From: Cafeteria roenbergensis
Lineage: Eukaryota; Sar; Bigyra; Bicosoecida; Cafeteriaceae
DNA length: 64,000 nt
Direction: 5' to 3'
Assembly (NCBI GenBank): GCA_008330645.1
Contig: VLTN01000028.1
Location: forward strand, 186,001 to 250,000
Made by a program: the position numbers and the translations under genes
The notes under the pieces: model-generated
What the model saw: only the letters and a program-made list of their open reading frames with translations
What the model was told of the DNA's origin: nothing
Databases searched by the model: none
Part shown: in pieces, positions 9,955-21,900 of the stretch
How positions within the stretch are numbered: position 1 is the stretch's first letter
How the letters are laid out: the number at the start of each line of letters is the position of its first letter

Positions 9955-10232
9955 ACGGCTGGCAGAGCCGAGGAATGCCATTGTAAATAGAACGACTGCA
10001 TCGTGACACGATCCCAGTTCCACTATCACGAGGCAATTTGCAAGTTTTCTGCACAGCGAACAAGGGAGCAGCATGGGTCTTGTGCAGGGGTATTTGAGAC
10101 CAAGCCTCACCGGTGGAATGCTTCCGCCGCAGGAGGTGCGCAAACTTGCCCAAGCACACCCACTTGAGCCCAATCATGATGCAACAACAACCGCTCCCCA
10201 ATACCCCTGGCTTGGTGGAAATTTTCTGCATG

Positions 10233-13200
10233 TCACAGGCACCAGAGCGGCGACGGGCAGCCGGCAACGTTGTCGGTTCGCGGTCGCTGGATTGACCCCG
10301 GTGGAAGGCGCAGAGGGACACCCCGAACCGACGGCCTGTGCCGGCGGGCCGCGGTCCCACCCGATCTTCGCTGCTGCCGTCCGCCCCCTCCACCTTCCCG
10401 AGAGCGAGCCCGGACCCGGCCCGAGAGCACCTGGGCGGCCGGGGCTTGCAATGCATTCGTCGCTGCTGATCCTGAAGGGCCCCCATTGCGCCCGCTGCCT
10501 GGGCGTCGCTGCTTGCGGCCCGAAGCACCACCGCCGCCCCATGACTGTTGGAGGCCCACTTTTGACGACGAGCTCGACGTGCGCTTTTGGATTCCCCTCC
10601 AGCTGGTGTTGGCATGGGAGGAAGACCGAGAGGTCTGCCCGGCCGCTGTGTCTTCCGCCTGCGATCTCCCCAGTCCAGCGCGACCAAGGCTGCCGTCGGA
10701 GCTTGCAGCGCCCGACCCAGCGCGCTGAAGCCGGCTCGTGTCTCCAGGACGCACCCATGTTGAGCGGTGTGCAGCTCCGGGTGACCGAGCGCGGACGCGT
10801 TGTGGGCGCCCTGCTCCAGTCGCGTGTTGCAGGGCCGTACCAAGAGACACGATTCCTGAGGCTGCAAACTGATGCACTCCATTCACGGGCGAAAACCCGC
10901 TGTCGCTGGCAGTGCTTGGGGAAATGTGCCCCCAGTGGGTTTCGGCATGGACATGCCCGCTTTCAACGCTGCACCCGCGCTCGTGGCGAGGAGCTCGCTG
11001 CGTGGGCGACCTGCTGCGAAGGCGGTTGCTTCCTGTCGGGGCCGCCGAGGAGCTGGCTCGTTGCGCCCGCACCCCTGGCGCTCGCGAGAGTGCCACCCCA
11101 GTTTCGGCTGGCGACTCGCAACGCGGACCGGCTGCTGCGTTGGAGCAAGCGGGGCCGACTTCGCTTGCGTCGGCCAGGATCGCTACCGGCAAGCCTGGCA
11201 CAGAATCGTCGTCGCCGCGATCGGTGGCGACCCTGGGTGTGCCTTCCAGCAGCGGATCGCCCGCGAGGGCCAGGTCGCGCACACTCGCGCTGCCTGCGGA
11301 GGCCCCAGTCGTTTGCCTCGACTCGAGCGGCCGGGAAATCCGCTTGGACTCCTGGCTGGCCGGCCCAGCGCAAGGCGGGGAGGCCCTCTCGCTCGCAGAC
11401 ACCTTCACGCGGCTGTCTCGTTGGCGGCGCCGGACGCCTTCTGCGGCCATCAGGCGATGTAGCGCACGCGCCGAGGTCTCGGGGCAAATCACCGAGCAAC
11501 ACCCCTCCCTCGCAACCAGCTGGCTGCAGCAGGACCGCTCGGAGACGAATCCGCTGGCCAGCCACGCACGACAGTCCAAGACAGTGCCGAGGATAACAGC
11601 CAGTGGTGCAAGCATGGACAGAGCAGCGACCTCTGCCGCGCCTTGGGCCCAGGCCGCGCTGGAGGTGTCGAGGATGGCGAACGCCATGGGGGAGCCCGGG
11701 AGGACCTCGACCCCAGATTCAGAGGGTGCAAATGGGAATGCCAAGGTGGGCACCAGGGCCCCAATGCAGGCTGCAAGCATCATCCATGCTTCGCCCGAGC
11801 GAGCAAACGTTGGCTCTACCCGACACTCGCACCGTGGGCCAAAGAGCCGAGGCGGAGGCGCGTCCTCATCGACCGCGCTGTCTCCGTCAAACTCGCTTGC
11901 GCTGCTTGTCGCCTTCAGCTGCCATCTGCCAGCGCTGGGCTGGCGCGAGGAGCCCAGCCTGACAGTGCTGGAGCCAGCCGTGCAATGACTCGCGTGCTGC
12001 GCGGTCGAAGCCAGACCGTCGCGTTGCCGTGGCATCGAGGAAGGCGGCGCCGACAGCCTGGATTCACAGCGGCCGCCTCGCACTTGAGACCCGTGCTCGC
12101 CGTCGCCGCTCAGATCGGGGCTGCCCAAGGTCGCGTCCGACATGTCGCCCAGCTGCGGTGCTGACACCCGCGCTGGCACATCCCGGGGCGGCAGCGGGGG
12201 CGCCTGCGACTGCTCAGGAACGCCCTCCGCGTTGAAACGCGGGACATCTGTCGTTTTGTGACCTGCGGCGGTTGGCGTGGTCACCATCGCCCCGGAGGCC
12301 TGAACAGGGGGAGCTGGATCGGCTCCGGGTTCATCCGCACCCTGAGCGTCGCCCCTGCGCAACGCGACAAAGTGGCCCGTGCTGGCAGTTGTGGCGGCAG
12401 ACCTGTGCCGCGAGCCAGAGTTGCCTGGCCGACCTGCCAAGCTGTCCAGCGGCTCCTGTGCACCCAGCTTCGCCTCGTCGGTAGGACCTGCATCGGGTGG
12501 CACCTCCGAGGAACTATGGGGCCGGCTTGCGCTGGCCGAGTCGCTGAAGCCGGCGGCTTGCAGGGCCGGGAAGGGCGAGGCTAGACTGCTTTGCAAGCCA
12601 TCAGTGCCCGGCTCAGTCGCGAACGGGCCGGAGGCCAAGCCAGGCCGGGCAGGAAGCCTGTGATGTGCTCTCACTGCTGCAGGAGAGCGCTCCGTTGGGC
12701 TCTGAGACACTGGGCCGGTCGAGTCAAGGGCCAGCAGTCCGGCACCGCTGCTCTGAAACGAGCTTGGCCCGACTTTGCCAGGTGGACTGCCCGGAGCGGT
12801 GACTTGGGCTCCAGAACCAGCTTCCGATGCGGCTGCGACGCTGCTGGCCCGGGACCTCTCTTTGGGCGCCCCCTCTATGGCCGATTGCTTGCCAGCCTGG
12901 GATCCATGGCAGCGCCCAGTGGGAACTGCGCGAGGCTCTCCCGCTGGGTGGGAGTCACACTCGACTCGATCTTGAGCTCGAACTTCGCTTCCCCCGCTGT
13001 GCTCTGCACCGGATGCCCCAGCAGAGGGCGCTCGATCAAGCGGCACGCCGGCTGGCACCGAAGTCGTGTGGCAGTCGCCGGAGTGGCAACAAGCAGACTG
13101 TGGCTGTGTGCCTCCTCTGGAAAAGGGCCGGCCTGCGGCGGGGAAGAGCGGCTGCGGGCGGGCCGCCGTTGGAAGTGAAGGCAGAATGGCGACCGCTGCT

Positions 13201-14841
13201 GGTGGCAAGCTTGGGGCCGCCGCCCCAGCGCGCCCTTGCTCGCCAACAGCACGCCTTGGCGACGTCTGACCCTGCTGAAGCACTTCCACTGCGCCTGCGC
13301 CTCCTATCGGCGGCGCGGGAGGCGATGGCGATCCCGCTGCGTCAGCCACGTCCGCCTGGAAGTGGCGCGACAAGGGTTCGCCGCCTGAATCCTCTGAGCG
13401 CGCCGTGGAGTCGTCGCCGCGGTGCGTGGCGGTGCGGTCTGTGTGGTCCAACGGCGTGAGCGACCTGGGCGTCCCAGCCCTCCCCGACTGTGGCAGCGTG
13501 CCCCACGGGCTAGCAGCTGCACGAGGCCCCACGCTGATCTCGCCAAGCGGGGCGCCACTGCTGCCCAGTCTGGTCTCAGGCACAGAGGTGCTTGCGGGCT
13601 CCCCCGGAAGGCGGACAGTGGAGGACGAGGCCGCTCCGTGCAGAGTAGTGGGCTTGGCCAGCCTGGCATCCTTGTCGATCCGGCCGCGCGCAACGCCCGT
13701 CAAGAAGCTCTCGCCTGTCGCCAGCGTGCTTGCTCGCATTTCGTCGTACTCCGCTCGGCGCTGGCAAGACGCAGCTGCCGCGGCAGCAAGCGAAACCACT
13801 CCCAGCATGGCGGCAGCTACTTGAGGCAGCGTGACCATGAGGAGTCCCATCCAGGAAGGTTGCGCGATGTCGCACCACACCCCCAGCGGAGCGGTTCGGG
13901 CAGCAAGCGTCGGGAGCGACACCAAAGCGGCCACTGCGTAGGCTATGATGCGACTGCGGCGGAAGATGGCGCCCCCGGCCATTCTGCGGTCCAATGCCAC
14001 AAGGACGCGATGAGCGCATTGGCTTTTTTGGCCGCAAGCGCCTGCAAACGCAAAGGAGGACACGACTGCCTTGTCGCGTCACGAGCCGGCCCGCCTGTGC
14101 TCGAGCGCGCCCCCGCCCGAGCCCGTGCGCACGCATGACGGAGGGGGGGGGCGCGGGGTCAGGAATCGGGGGCTGGCGAGGGCCCTCGCTGACGTGCGGT
14201 AAAACAGAAAGAACTTGGACAACTGCAGCTCCGCGCGCCGCATGGCGGCCAATGGGATCGCGGCCCTTGCTCCGGCCCAGCACTCACCGAAGCCGCACGT
14301 CGGACGAAACGGCGGAGAAGAGCCCCAGCCCCAGCCCGAGCCAGGCCGCGAGGGCGGCCCGGAAAAAGCTGATGCCGAAGGACTGCGCTGTGCAAAGCCA
14401 CTCAAGGCCTTCCGCTGGAGCTGCGGCCTTGCCTGGGAGCGGGTGTGAGCCCAGCGGAACGGCAAGCTGAGAGCCTGCCTCGGACTGGGAGGCTGTGCCA
14501 TCGCGCGAGGACGGAGGCCAGGCCGGCCAGGGCGACAAGACGCCGGCGGACATTGCCAGCCCGACGGCGCACAGCAGCGCGTGTGCAGCGGAGCGGCTGC
14601 GCAGCAGCAATAGCGGGTTGCGCAACGGGAAAGAAGACGAGAAGTGGGCCAAGCTGCGCGCGTCGGGCCCCGCACGAGGACTGCCAATGGGCGCGGTCGG
14701 GGCGCCATCGGTGGCTGGTTCAGCTCACCGAACCGGGGTGACATAGGGCAGGCGCCAGATGAGGACGGCGGCAAGCAGCCCCAAAGCCACCAGCAAGAGC
14801 GGAAGGGCGGCCACACCCGAGACGGCATGGGCAGATTCCAT
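10233..14841 (-). CDS. Receptor A: class E/CAR-like seven-helix protein with very large cytoplasmic loop 3
   Basis: Exons 14729..14841, 14288..14653 and about 10233..14041 give roughly 1,430 aa. Introns are GTGAG...GCAG (75 and 246 nt). TM1 is GVAALPLLLVALGLLAAVLI, TM2 lies near AAHALLCAVGLAMSAGVL and TM3 starts EWLCTAQSFGISFF. TM4 is IIAYAVAALVSLP, and TM5 follows PLGVWCDIAQPSW. After about 650 low-complexity Ser/Gly/Ala/Pro residues, TM6 (WMMLAACIGALVPTLAFPF) and TM7 (AAEVAALSMLAPLAVILG) appear, then a disordered tail of about 440 aa. The Cys at the top of TM3 followed by Q, and the Cys/Trp in extracellular loop 2, resemble cAMP-receptor/GPR157-type receptors. Joining exons 2 and 3 needs one base less in the 6-base run at 14024-14029. 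The start is the ATG just before TM1. It is a paralogue of receptor B. Confidence 0.7.
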
Positions 14842-15934
14842 GCCCGGTGCCCGCCCCGGAGGGCGCGCCTCGCAAAGTGCGTGAGTTGCTGGGGAGCCGA
14901 CGGTGGCGGACCAAGCGTTGACGCGCCCGCAGAGCACACAATCTCCGGCCTTTGCACGCTCCTTGCCCTTCCCACGGGCTGTTGCGCCGTGGCCGGAAAG
15001 GTTTCCACCACCGTGCCCAACGACAGCGCGCTGGGAAGCCTGCTTGGGCCTCCGCAGCCTGCGGCGCCCTCGAGCGAGGAGTCGGAGTCAAGCGGCTCGC
15101 GGGGGTTTCCTTGGGCTTGCGGGGGTGTGTGTGTGTCGCAACGAGGCCGAGCGCCGCTGCCCCGCGCCATCGGTGGCTGTTTCGGCACCTTGCCGCCTCC
15201 ACGTCACTGCCACGCACGCCCCCCGCTCCACGGTCCGCGCACAAGGCGCGCCCTCCGGGACACGTGTGCGAAGGGCGGTGGGAGTGGCAAGTTGGCCTCG
15301 CAGCCATCCCGCGCGGTGCAATCGTCCCAGGCAGCGCCCTTCCCGGCCGTCGCCGGCACCTCGCCATCCAGTTGAACCACTCGGAATGCCGTCAAGGCGC
15401 GGGCTCCCCTGCGGCTGCACCCCAAGTTGTCGGGCGGCGAACCTGCCGTGGCGGGTGTCAGCGGCATCTGCCCCAGCTGCCGCGCTGCTCAAGCGGAAAA
15501 TGAATCCTTGTTGCCGCCCATCTGGGTCGAAGGCCGAGTCAACAAGGCGCAGCGCGGCCGGATCAGCGAGGCAAACGCAGGCCCGTGGTCTGGGAGCGTG
15601 CCGGCAAGGGCGTTCGAGGCCTGTCGCTGGGCGGGCCGAATGAGCGACAGCTCGACGCTTCAACTCTGCCAGGACTGCGCACAGTCCATCTGGACGGGAG
15701 CAGGCAACGCCGCACGGCGAGAGGGCGGGCGCGCCCGCAGTGCTGCCTCCCCGAGGCGGGGACTTGCGAGCCCACCTGCAGGGTTTGCTGGGCGAGGGAG
15801 GCTGGTCCAGGCACGGCACGCGCGAGCTCCGGAACAGGGAAAGGGTCTCTGAAGGCCGTTGCTCCCCTCGGCTGCAAGCACCTTGCGACCCATCCTGCGA
15901 CTGCCCCGCCACGTCCCTCGGGCAGGCTCGCGCC
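14842..15934. promoter_or_regulatory. Divergent intergenic region, receptor A / split-CNB gene
   Basis: About 1.1 kb between two start codons on opposite strands must hold both promoters. It contains a short GT-repeat (around 15125) but no recognised motif or RNA gene. Extra 5' exons of the plus-strand gene cannot be excluded, because its frame stays open to 15740. Confidence 0.4.
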
Positions 15935-18900
15935 ATGTCGCTGGAGGAGCGCGAGCAGGCGCGCCGCAGGCCCCGGGAATGCCTCGAGGCGCTGTGCAGC
16001 GTTCTGTCGGGCGGGCCGACGGACCTGGCGTCGCTTGCGGCGTGCGGCGTTGTGCGCGTCGCGCGGCGCGGGGAGGTGCTGTGCGAGCAAGGCCGTGCCA
16101 ACGCAGCGATCGTCGTTGTGGCGTCGGGCGAGGTGGCGTGCGAGGTCGCCACACCCTTGGGGGAGGGGGGAGGCGCAGGCGCGACCACCCCTGCGAGTCG
16201 ACCGGCCAACGCGCCTGGCATGGGCTCGTCGAGGCCCGCAGGCGACCATTCCCACGCCCAGGCAGCCCATCCGGCAGGCCGCCATGGGTCGGAGCGCAAG
16301 AGTGGAGCCCATCCGTCTGCCGGGGCAGGGAGCGGCGGCCAAAGCTCCCGGCATGCGGCGGCCGATGAAGCCAGGGGCAAAGGCGAAGCAGAGGCAGCGG
16401 CGGCTCGTGCCGCTGCGGGAGACGTGTGGCGCGGACGAGTAAGCGACTTGGTGACGCTGGGGACGGCCACGCTGGCCCGCGGAGGCGTCTTTGGGGGGGG
16501 CATCGATGCGCGCACGGAGGCGGCCGCGTCGTTGTTCGCGGCTCTGCCGCTGAGGAAGAGTCGGAAAGTGGCTGCACTGGGCGCATTGGCTGGCCTTGCG
16601 GTTGCGCCGACAGGGGACGATGGGCCTGGAGGCGGCGAGGGTAGCGCGGGCGCCGATCGCGCCGATCGCAGTGGTGGCGGCGGCGGCGGCGGCAAGGCTG
16701 CTCCAGCCCCGGCACTGGCTGCCGCGTCGTCGGCGGTGCGCCGCCTGGCGCTGGCCCGAAAGCAGCGGCATGGCCATGCCGCGGAGACCACGTCCGCCGC
16801 CGCCGCCTCCGTCCCGGGCCAGGCCGACGCCGGGGCGGCTCTGCCGGGGTCGACGACACCCTCCTCGACCTCGGGGAGGAAGCGGTCTGACAGGAGCGGC
16901 AGGCCGAGCTCTGCCGGAAGCGCCTCCTACCCCGCCCAGCGGTCGACCAAGAGCTCTGCCAGAGGGCGCCATTTCGCAGTCGGGTCCGCACCAGGGCCGC
17001 CGACGCCGGCCAACGCTCGCCCGGGCTCTGCCGGCAGCATTCCTCCGACCTTCGCGGCTGGGACGGCAGCGGCGGCCGGTGTCGCGTCGCTGCCGGGCGC
17101 TGGGCACGTCATGTCGCTCCTTCGAGTGAGAGACGCGGGACAAGCGGCTCATTCCTCAGCGTCCGCGAGGCGGGAGTTGCCGGCTCTGCCGTCGTCGCTC
17201 AGCATCGCGGCGCTGACCGAGCGACTTGCGCTGGTGCACGTGCCGGGGCAGCCGATGCTGCGTGGCCTGTCGCCGGCAGCGACCGCGTCTCTCGACCCGG
17301 CGTGCCCCTGCGGCGAGACGGTGGTGGTGGCGTCATCGACGGCGAGGCTTGTGCTCCTGCCTAAGGCCCGGCTTGCCCGGCTGGCGGGCGAGGCCCAGGC
17401 CGCGCTTGGGCGCCTGGAGCAGCTGGAGCGACGCAGCGCGCTGCTGCGTGCCAGTGAGGAGAGCGGGGCGCCGAGCGACGCGCTGGTGCAGAACGAGTGG
17501 GCGAGGTCAGCCGCGGCTCTGCAGGCCAGAGACCGGACACTGCCCAGCGCCGTGGTTGCTCTTGCTCGGGCGGCGGCAGTCGCAGTTTCTCACCGGCTCT
17601 CGTCCGCGGCAGAGCAAGTGCGGCGCCTTTCCGACGCAGGGGCGGTGCGGGCCGCGCGGAGGCGGCCCGCGCGGGGAACTCTAAGGAGAGGCAACGCCGG
17701 AACGAGGCTTGGCATCCCGGCAGAGCTGGCCGCAGCGGCAAGGCGAGGGGAGGTGCGCGACGAGGACGACGACGATGACTGCGTCGGCGACGACGACGGG
17801 GAGGGCGAGGGGGACGGGGAGGGGTGCGGTTTCGCTGCGGCAGGGGCGGGTGGCGGGCGGAGGGGGGGGCCCTCCCGACGCGCGGGCGCAGCCCCCGCGC
17901 AGGACCCGGGAACTGGGCCCAGGGTGGTGGAGGGCCGGTCCGTGTCCGGCCTGGCCTCGCTGTTGCGTTCGGCGCAGGAGGTGGCGGCACGGGAGGGAGC
18001 CGCGCGACGGCTGGCGGAGGCTCAGATGGGCGGGGGCGTTCGCGGGGGCGCTTCCGAGGCCGAGATCACCCTGAACGCAGCCATTCGCGGCATGGCCCAG
18101 ACGTCAACGGCGGTTCTGGAGCAGAGGCAGGGGGACGAAACCGCTGGAAGCGGCGCCGCTTCGCGGTCTGGCGCCCCTGCCTCCTCCGCCTCGCGCTCTT
18201 CGGCGGCACAGCCCTCGTCGCGGCCAGCGTCGGCACTGGCGGCTGCCTCGGGGGCGTCGTCCGCCCGCAAGGGCCTCGAGGCCGTGCTTCAGCGCGAGCG
18301 GGCCGAGGAGGACAGGGCCGCTGCGCGTCGCGCCCTGGCTGCGCGGCACCGCCGTGAGGCCGAGGAGCAGGCGATCCGACGTCTGCGAAGCGGCAGAGCC
18401 GACCCCGAGGCCTCCGCGGCAGAAGCAGCAAAGCGAGCGGCGCAAGCCACGCCGGAGCACAGCAGCCGCATCCTGGCTGCGGCTGGGCCGGCGTGGCAGC
18501 CAATTCACCCGCTCTCCCTCGCCCGTCCGAGGCGCGTGGACGCCGCGGGCTTGCTGCTCTCCGCCGCCGCCGACGTCGAGGAGGGGGGCTTGCAGGCTGG
18601 CAAGGGCTCTGCTAGGGAGCCGGCAGACCGACAGCAGGTGGTGCCGGCGGGCGGTGCTGCGGGGCTCGCGGACGGGGAGGCGGCGTCGAGCCCACGGGGG
18701 GGCCGCGGCGGCATGCGCGACTCAACCCACGGGGGCTTGCTTCGGCGGTCCAAGCGCCGCTCGGCCCGAACAGACACGTCCAGCGTGTGGCCTGGTGCGT
18801 TTGTGCTGCTGGGAGGCGCTGGCGCGGGGGGCACTGGCGAGAGAGGGGGCGCAGGGACTGGGTCGCACCCCGGAGGCAGGGGGTCGGGCCTGGGTGCGGG

Positions 18901-21900
18901 GGGGTTGCGAGCGCCGTCGACGCACAGGCTGGGCGGCTCTTTTGCGTCAGGCACGGCAAGCGGGCGAGGCGGTGGACTTGCGAGGGGCGGCGAGGCGGCA
19001 CCGCCGCAGCGCGGGTCGGCTCGTGAAGCGGCGTCTGCCGCGCCCTCCCTCCGCGTGGGGCAGTCCGGGCTGAAAGGCGACGATGCGGACCCGCAAAGCT
19101 CTGCCTCTTTGCTCCGTGCAGAGCAGCCGAAGAGGGAACAAGGAGATGGGCAGGGTGGCCCGCACGGCCATCTGGACCAGTGCGGCCTTCACAGCGCGGA
19201 TCCCAGCGAGGACAGCGACGCCAAGACCGACGCAGAGGCGACACCGCCGCGCGGCACCGTCCCTGCGCTGGGCGGCTCGACGCCTGAGACCGGGGCGGCA
19301 CAGCTGCGCCTCGGTGACTCGTCCGTGGCCGGGCTGACGACTCCCGGCGGCCGCGGTTTCGGCGCCTCCCTTGTCGCGGGCTGGTCGGGGCGCCCCGACG
19401 GTTCGAGCGAAGCGATGGAGTCGACAGCGGCTGGGCGCCTGAGGGCAGGCGCGCCCATGACAGGATCGCTTGAGGCGCTGGCGGCCGCGGGATCGGCCAT
19501 GTTCGGTGACGCTGCGGACGACCAGTCCAGCTCTGCACCGGGCAACGACTCTTCGCGTCACCCTGTCCCCGGTAGAGCTGTGACAAAGAGCGACGGTGCC
19601 ACCCGCTCGCCTGATGGGGAGGGCGCCTCTTCGCGCCGCCAGGCCAGCGAGGCAGGCGGAGTCGCCGCCGGCTCCAGGGCGCGCCTGCCGGCAGCTGCTC
19701 AGCCGCCTCCGCACCAGGGCCGAGGTGCCGCACTCGGCGAAAGACGTCGTCGGTCGGGCTCGGCCGAGAAACGGCCTCAGACTGGGAGAGCAACTCCAAA
19801 CGGAAGCTCCCCACAGCGCGGCCAAGCGTCTCGTCAGGAAGGGCCGCCAGACCGCTCGCCAGCAGAGGCGGCCGCGGCGCCGTCGCCGATCCGAGCGCCG
19901 CGGCCAGCCACAGAGGCAGGTCACGTCGTGGGGTCTCCCAAGCGGTCGGGAGTTCTTGCTCTTGGGCCAGCAGCCGATTGGGCGGAGGAGCCGTCCCCAA
20001 TTGCCCCCGCGGACAGGCGCCTTGCCGGCGGCTCCAGCGGCAGCGGCAGCGGCAGTGGGGGCGCAACGGACGTCGGCGGCGGCACTGGTGGCACTGCTCG
20101 CTCGCCCCCGGCACAGCCAGAGGCCCGACCACCGGCGCTTGCGGCTGCGCTCAGAGCAGTGGCCACGGCCGCGGCAACGGATGTGATCGAGGCGAGACGC
20201 CAACAACATCGCTCAGGCCTGCCGTCGGCACCCCCGCGTCGCTCAAGGGGGTCGCTCACTTCTGCGGAGCAGAGACCTGCCCAACCGCCACTGGACCCGC
20301 AAGCCCCTCAACGACGACAGACCCTTCCACTGGCTCTGCTCAAGCCGCTGCCCCTGTCCCACCCGGGGGAGCCGGAAACCGCCCCGCCCTCGCCGGTGGA
20401 AGCAGCACCAGCGCGAGCCAGCGGGGGAGCGAGGCAGCGTGTGGCGAGCGGGCGGGCTGCGGGAGGGGCTGTCGAGGCAGCGGCAGCCGACCACGCCTCC
20501 CGCCGCGCCACAGCCAGGCAAGAGCCTTTTCGAGGCGTCGCAGCGGAAGCCGCAGCGGCAGCGGCAGCGGAGGCTTCCATGTCCGCACTCGCGCCAGCGG
20601 CAGCCCCAGCGGTGTCGCTGCAGGCCAATCGCTGGCCCGACGGTCGCAAGGGCCTTGCGTCGAGCTCTGCTCAGCGTCCCCGCTCGGCCAGCGGCTCTGC
20701 CAGCACTGCCAACGGGAGCGGCGGCGCAGGGCCCCTCGAGCCGCAAAAGCGACCAAGCCGTGGTCAGTCGGCTAAGCAGGGGCCCAACGGGCACGCCCGC
20801 TGCACCGTATCTATCGTGACGGTCGTGCAGCCGGAGTCGCTTCCATTGCGTGGGGCCGCACCGGGGACAGCATGGGCTGCCGCCCGGCAGGGCCCCCCCT
20901 CAACGTCTCAACGGGGGCGGGGCGTCAGGAGCGGGGCCGACGCAATGGGCGCTGCTTCAGCGTCAGCACAGCGAGGATTGGCGTCATCCAGGCCTGCAAC
21001 GGCGGCAGGCACGCGCACGACTCCGGCACCGCTGCGCGGAGACGGGCCGCTTGCCGCAGGGCCGTCGGTGCTGAATGGCACTGCAGCCGGGCGACGCCGC
21101 CCGACCACCGCCGCAGCAGCGGGTGCGGTCCCTCGCGGCGGGGCTGGGGCTGCAGAGGAGACGCCCGAAATGGGAGAGAGGGCGGGGGCGGCGAGTGCGG
21201 CGGGCGGGGAGCGACAGGGGGCGTCGCCGCGCGAGCAGGGAGGCCATCGCAGCGGCGAGGCGGCTCCCAGACTGGCCGCGGCGTCGCTTGGAGCGTCGCT
21301 CGAGCGGCAGCCTGGCGAGGACTTTGCGTCGTTCGTGTCTCGCAGGCAGCGCGCAGCCACGGCAGGCGCTGGGGGAACCAGGGCGGGAGGCGGCGAGCCA
21401 CCAAGCACTGGCAGGACGTCAAGCAGGTGGGGGCTGGGCGGCGGCAGCGATGCGGGCCCGCCCGGGGCAGTGAACGACCGGTCGTGGGCGGTCTCGGCGT
21501 GGGAGAGGACCGGGAAGCGAAGCACCAGTCACAGCAGGGGAAGGGCGAGGGACGCCGGGCCGGCGAGCGCTCGGTCAGCAATGTCATCGTTGCCGCTCCT
21601 GTCCGCGAGGGCAAGCATGGCCAGCGGTGGCTTCACGGCGAGGGGTGCGCCTGCCGCAGGGCAGGCGTCGCAGCCACACGGCGGGGAGGAGGGCGGCGAC
21701 CCCCGATCGCGCGACAGCGCAACGGGCAACAGCTCCAAGGCCGGCGCGCCAGAGGCTCCTCCGGACGGGGCGACGACGGTGCAGCTTGTGCAGACGGTAG
21801 CTGGCCGGTCGGTCATCACTGGCCCGCAAGGCATGGTGGTGGGCAACCCCTCGGCCAGGCTTGGCTCGCCTCGAGCGCAGGCTTTTGCCCCAGCTGCTGC

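Larger units (their letters stand above)
5612..9990. repeat. Inverted cluster of tRNA-Ser repeat units
   Basis: Two tRNA-Ser units on + (from 5651 and 6141) face four on - (ending 8856, 9284, 9626 and 9954) across a spacer of about 2.2 kb. Each unit is a tRNA, a shared trailer (ACTGACTTTTTG), a conserved segment with CTTGCTGCCGGCAGCGTCG and GCAGCGATGTGGCTGCGGCG, and, before inner copies, a leader with ACCAAGTGTGTACGTATGG. Successive start spacings are 490, 428, 342 and 328 bp. The outermost copies on both sides share a different leader, ATTCCTCGGCTCT.CCAGCC, in mirror orientation. The whole array is therefore an inverted duplication of a tandemly amplified tRNA unit. Confidence 0.85.

Noticed and set aside
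14194-14222. 29-nt extra exon between TM3 and TM4 of receptor A
   Set aside because: It would fix the phase but needs a GTCAG donor, unlike the other introns; a homopolymer error is simpler.
14842-14937. Longer N-terminus for receptor A from an upstream non-ATG codon
   Set aside because: Only the ATG at 14841 gives a normal short extracellular N-terminus before TM1.
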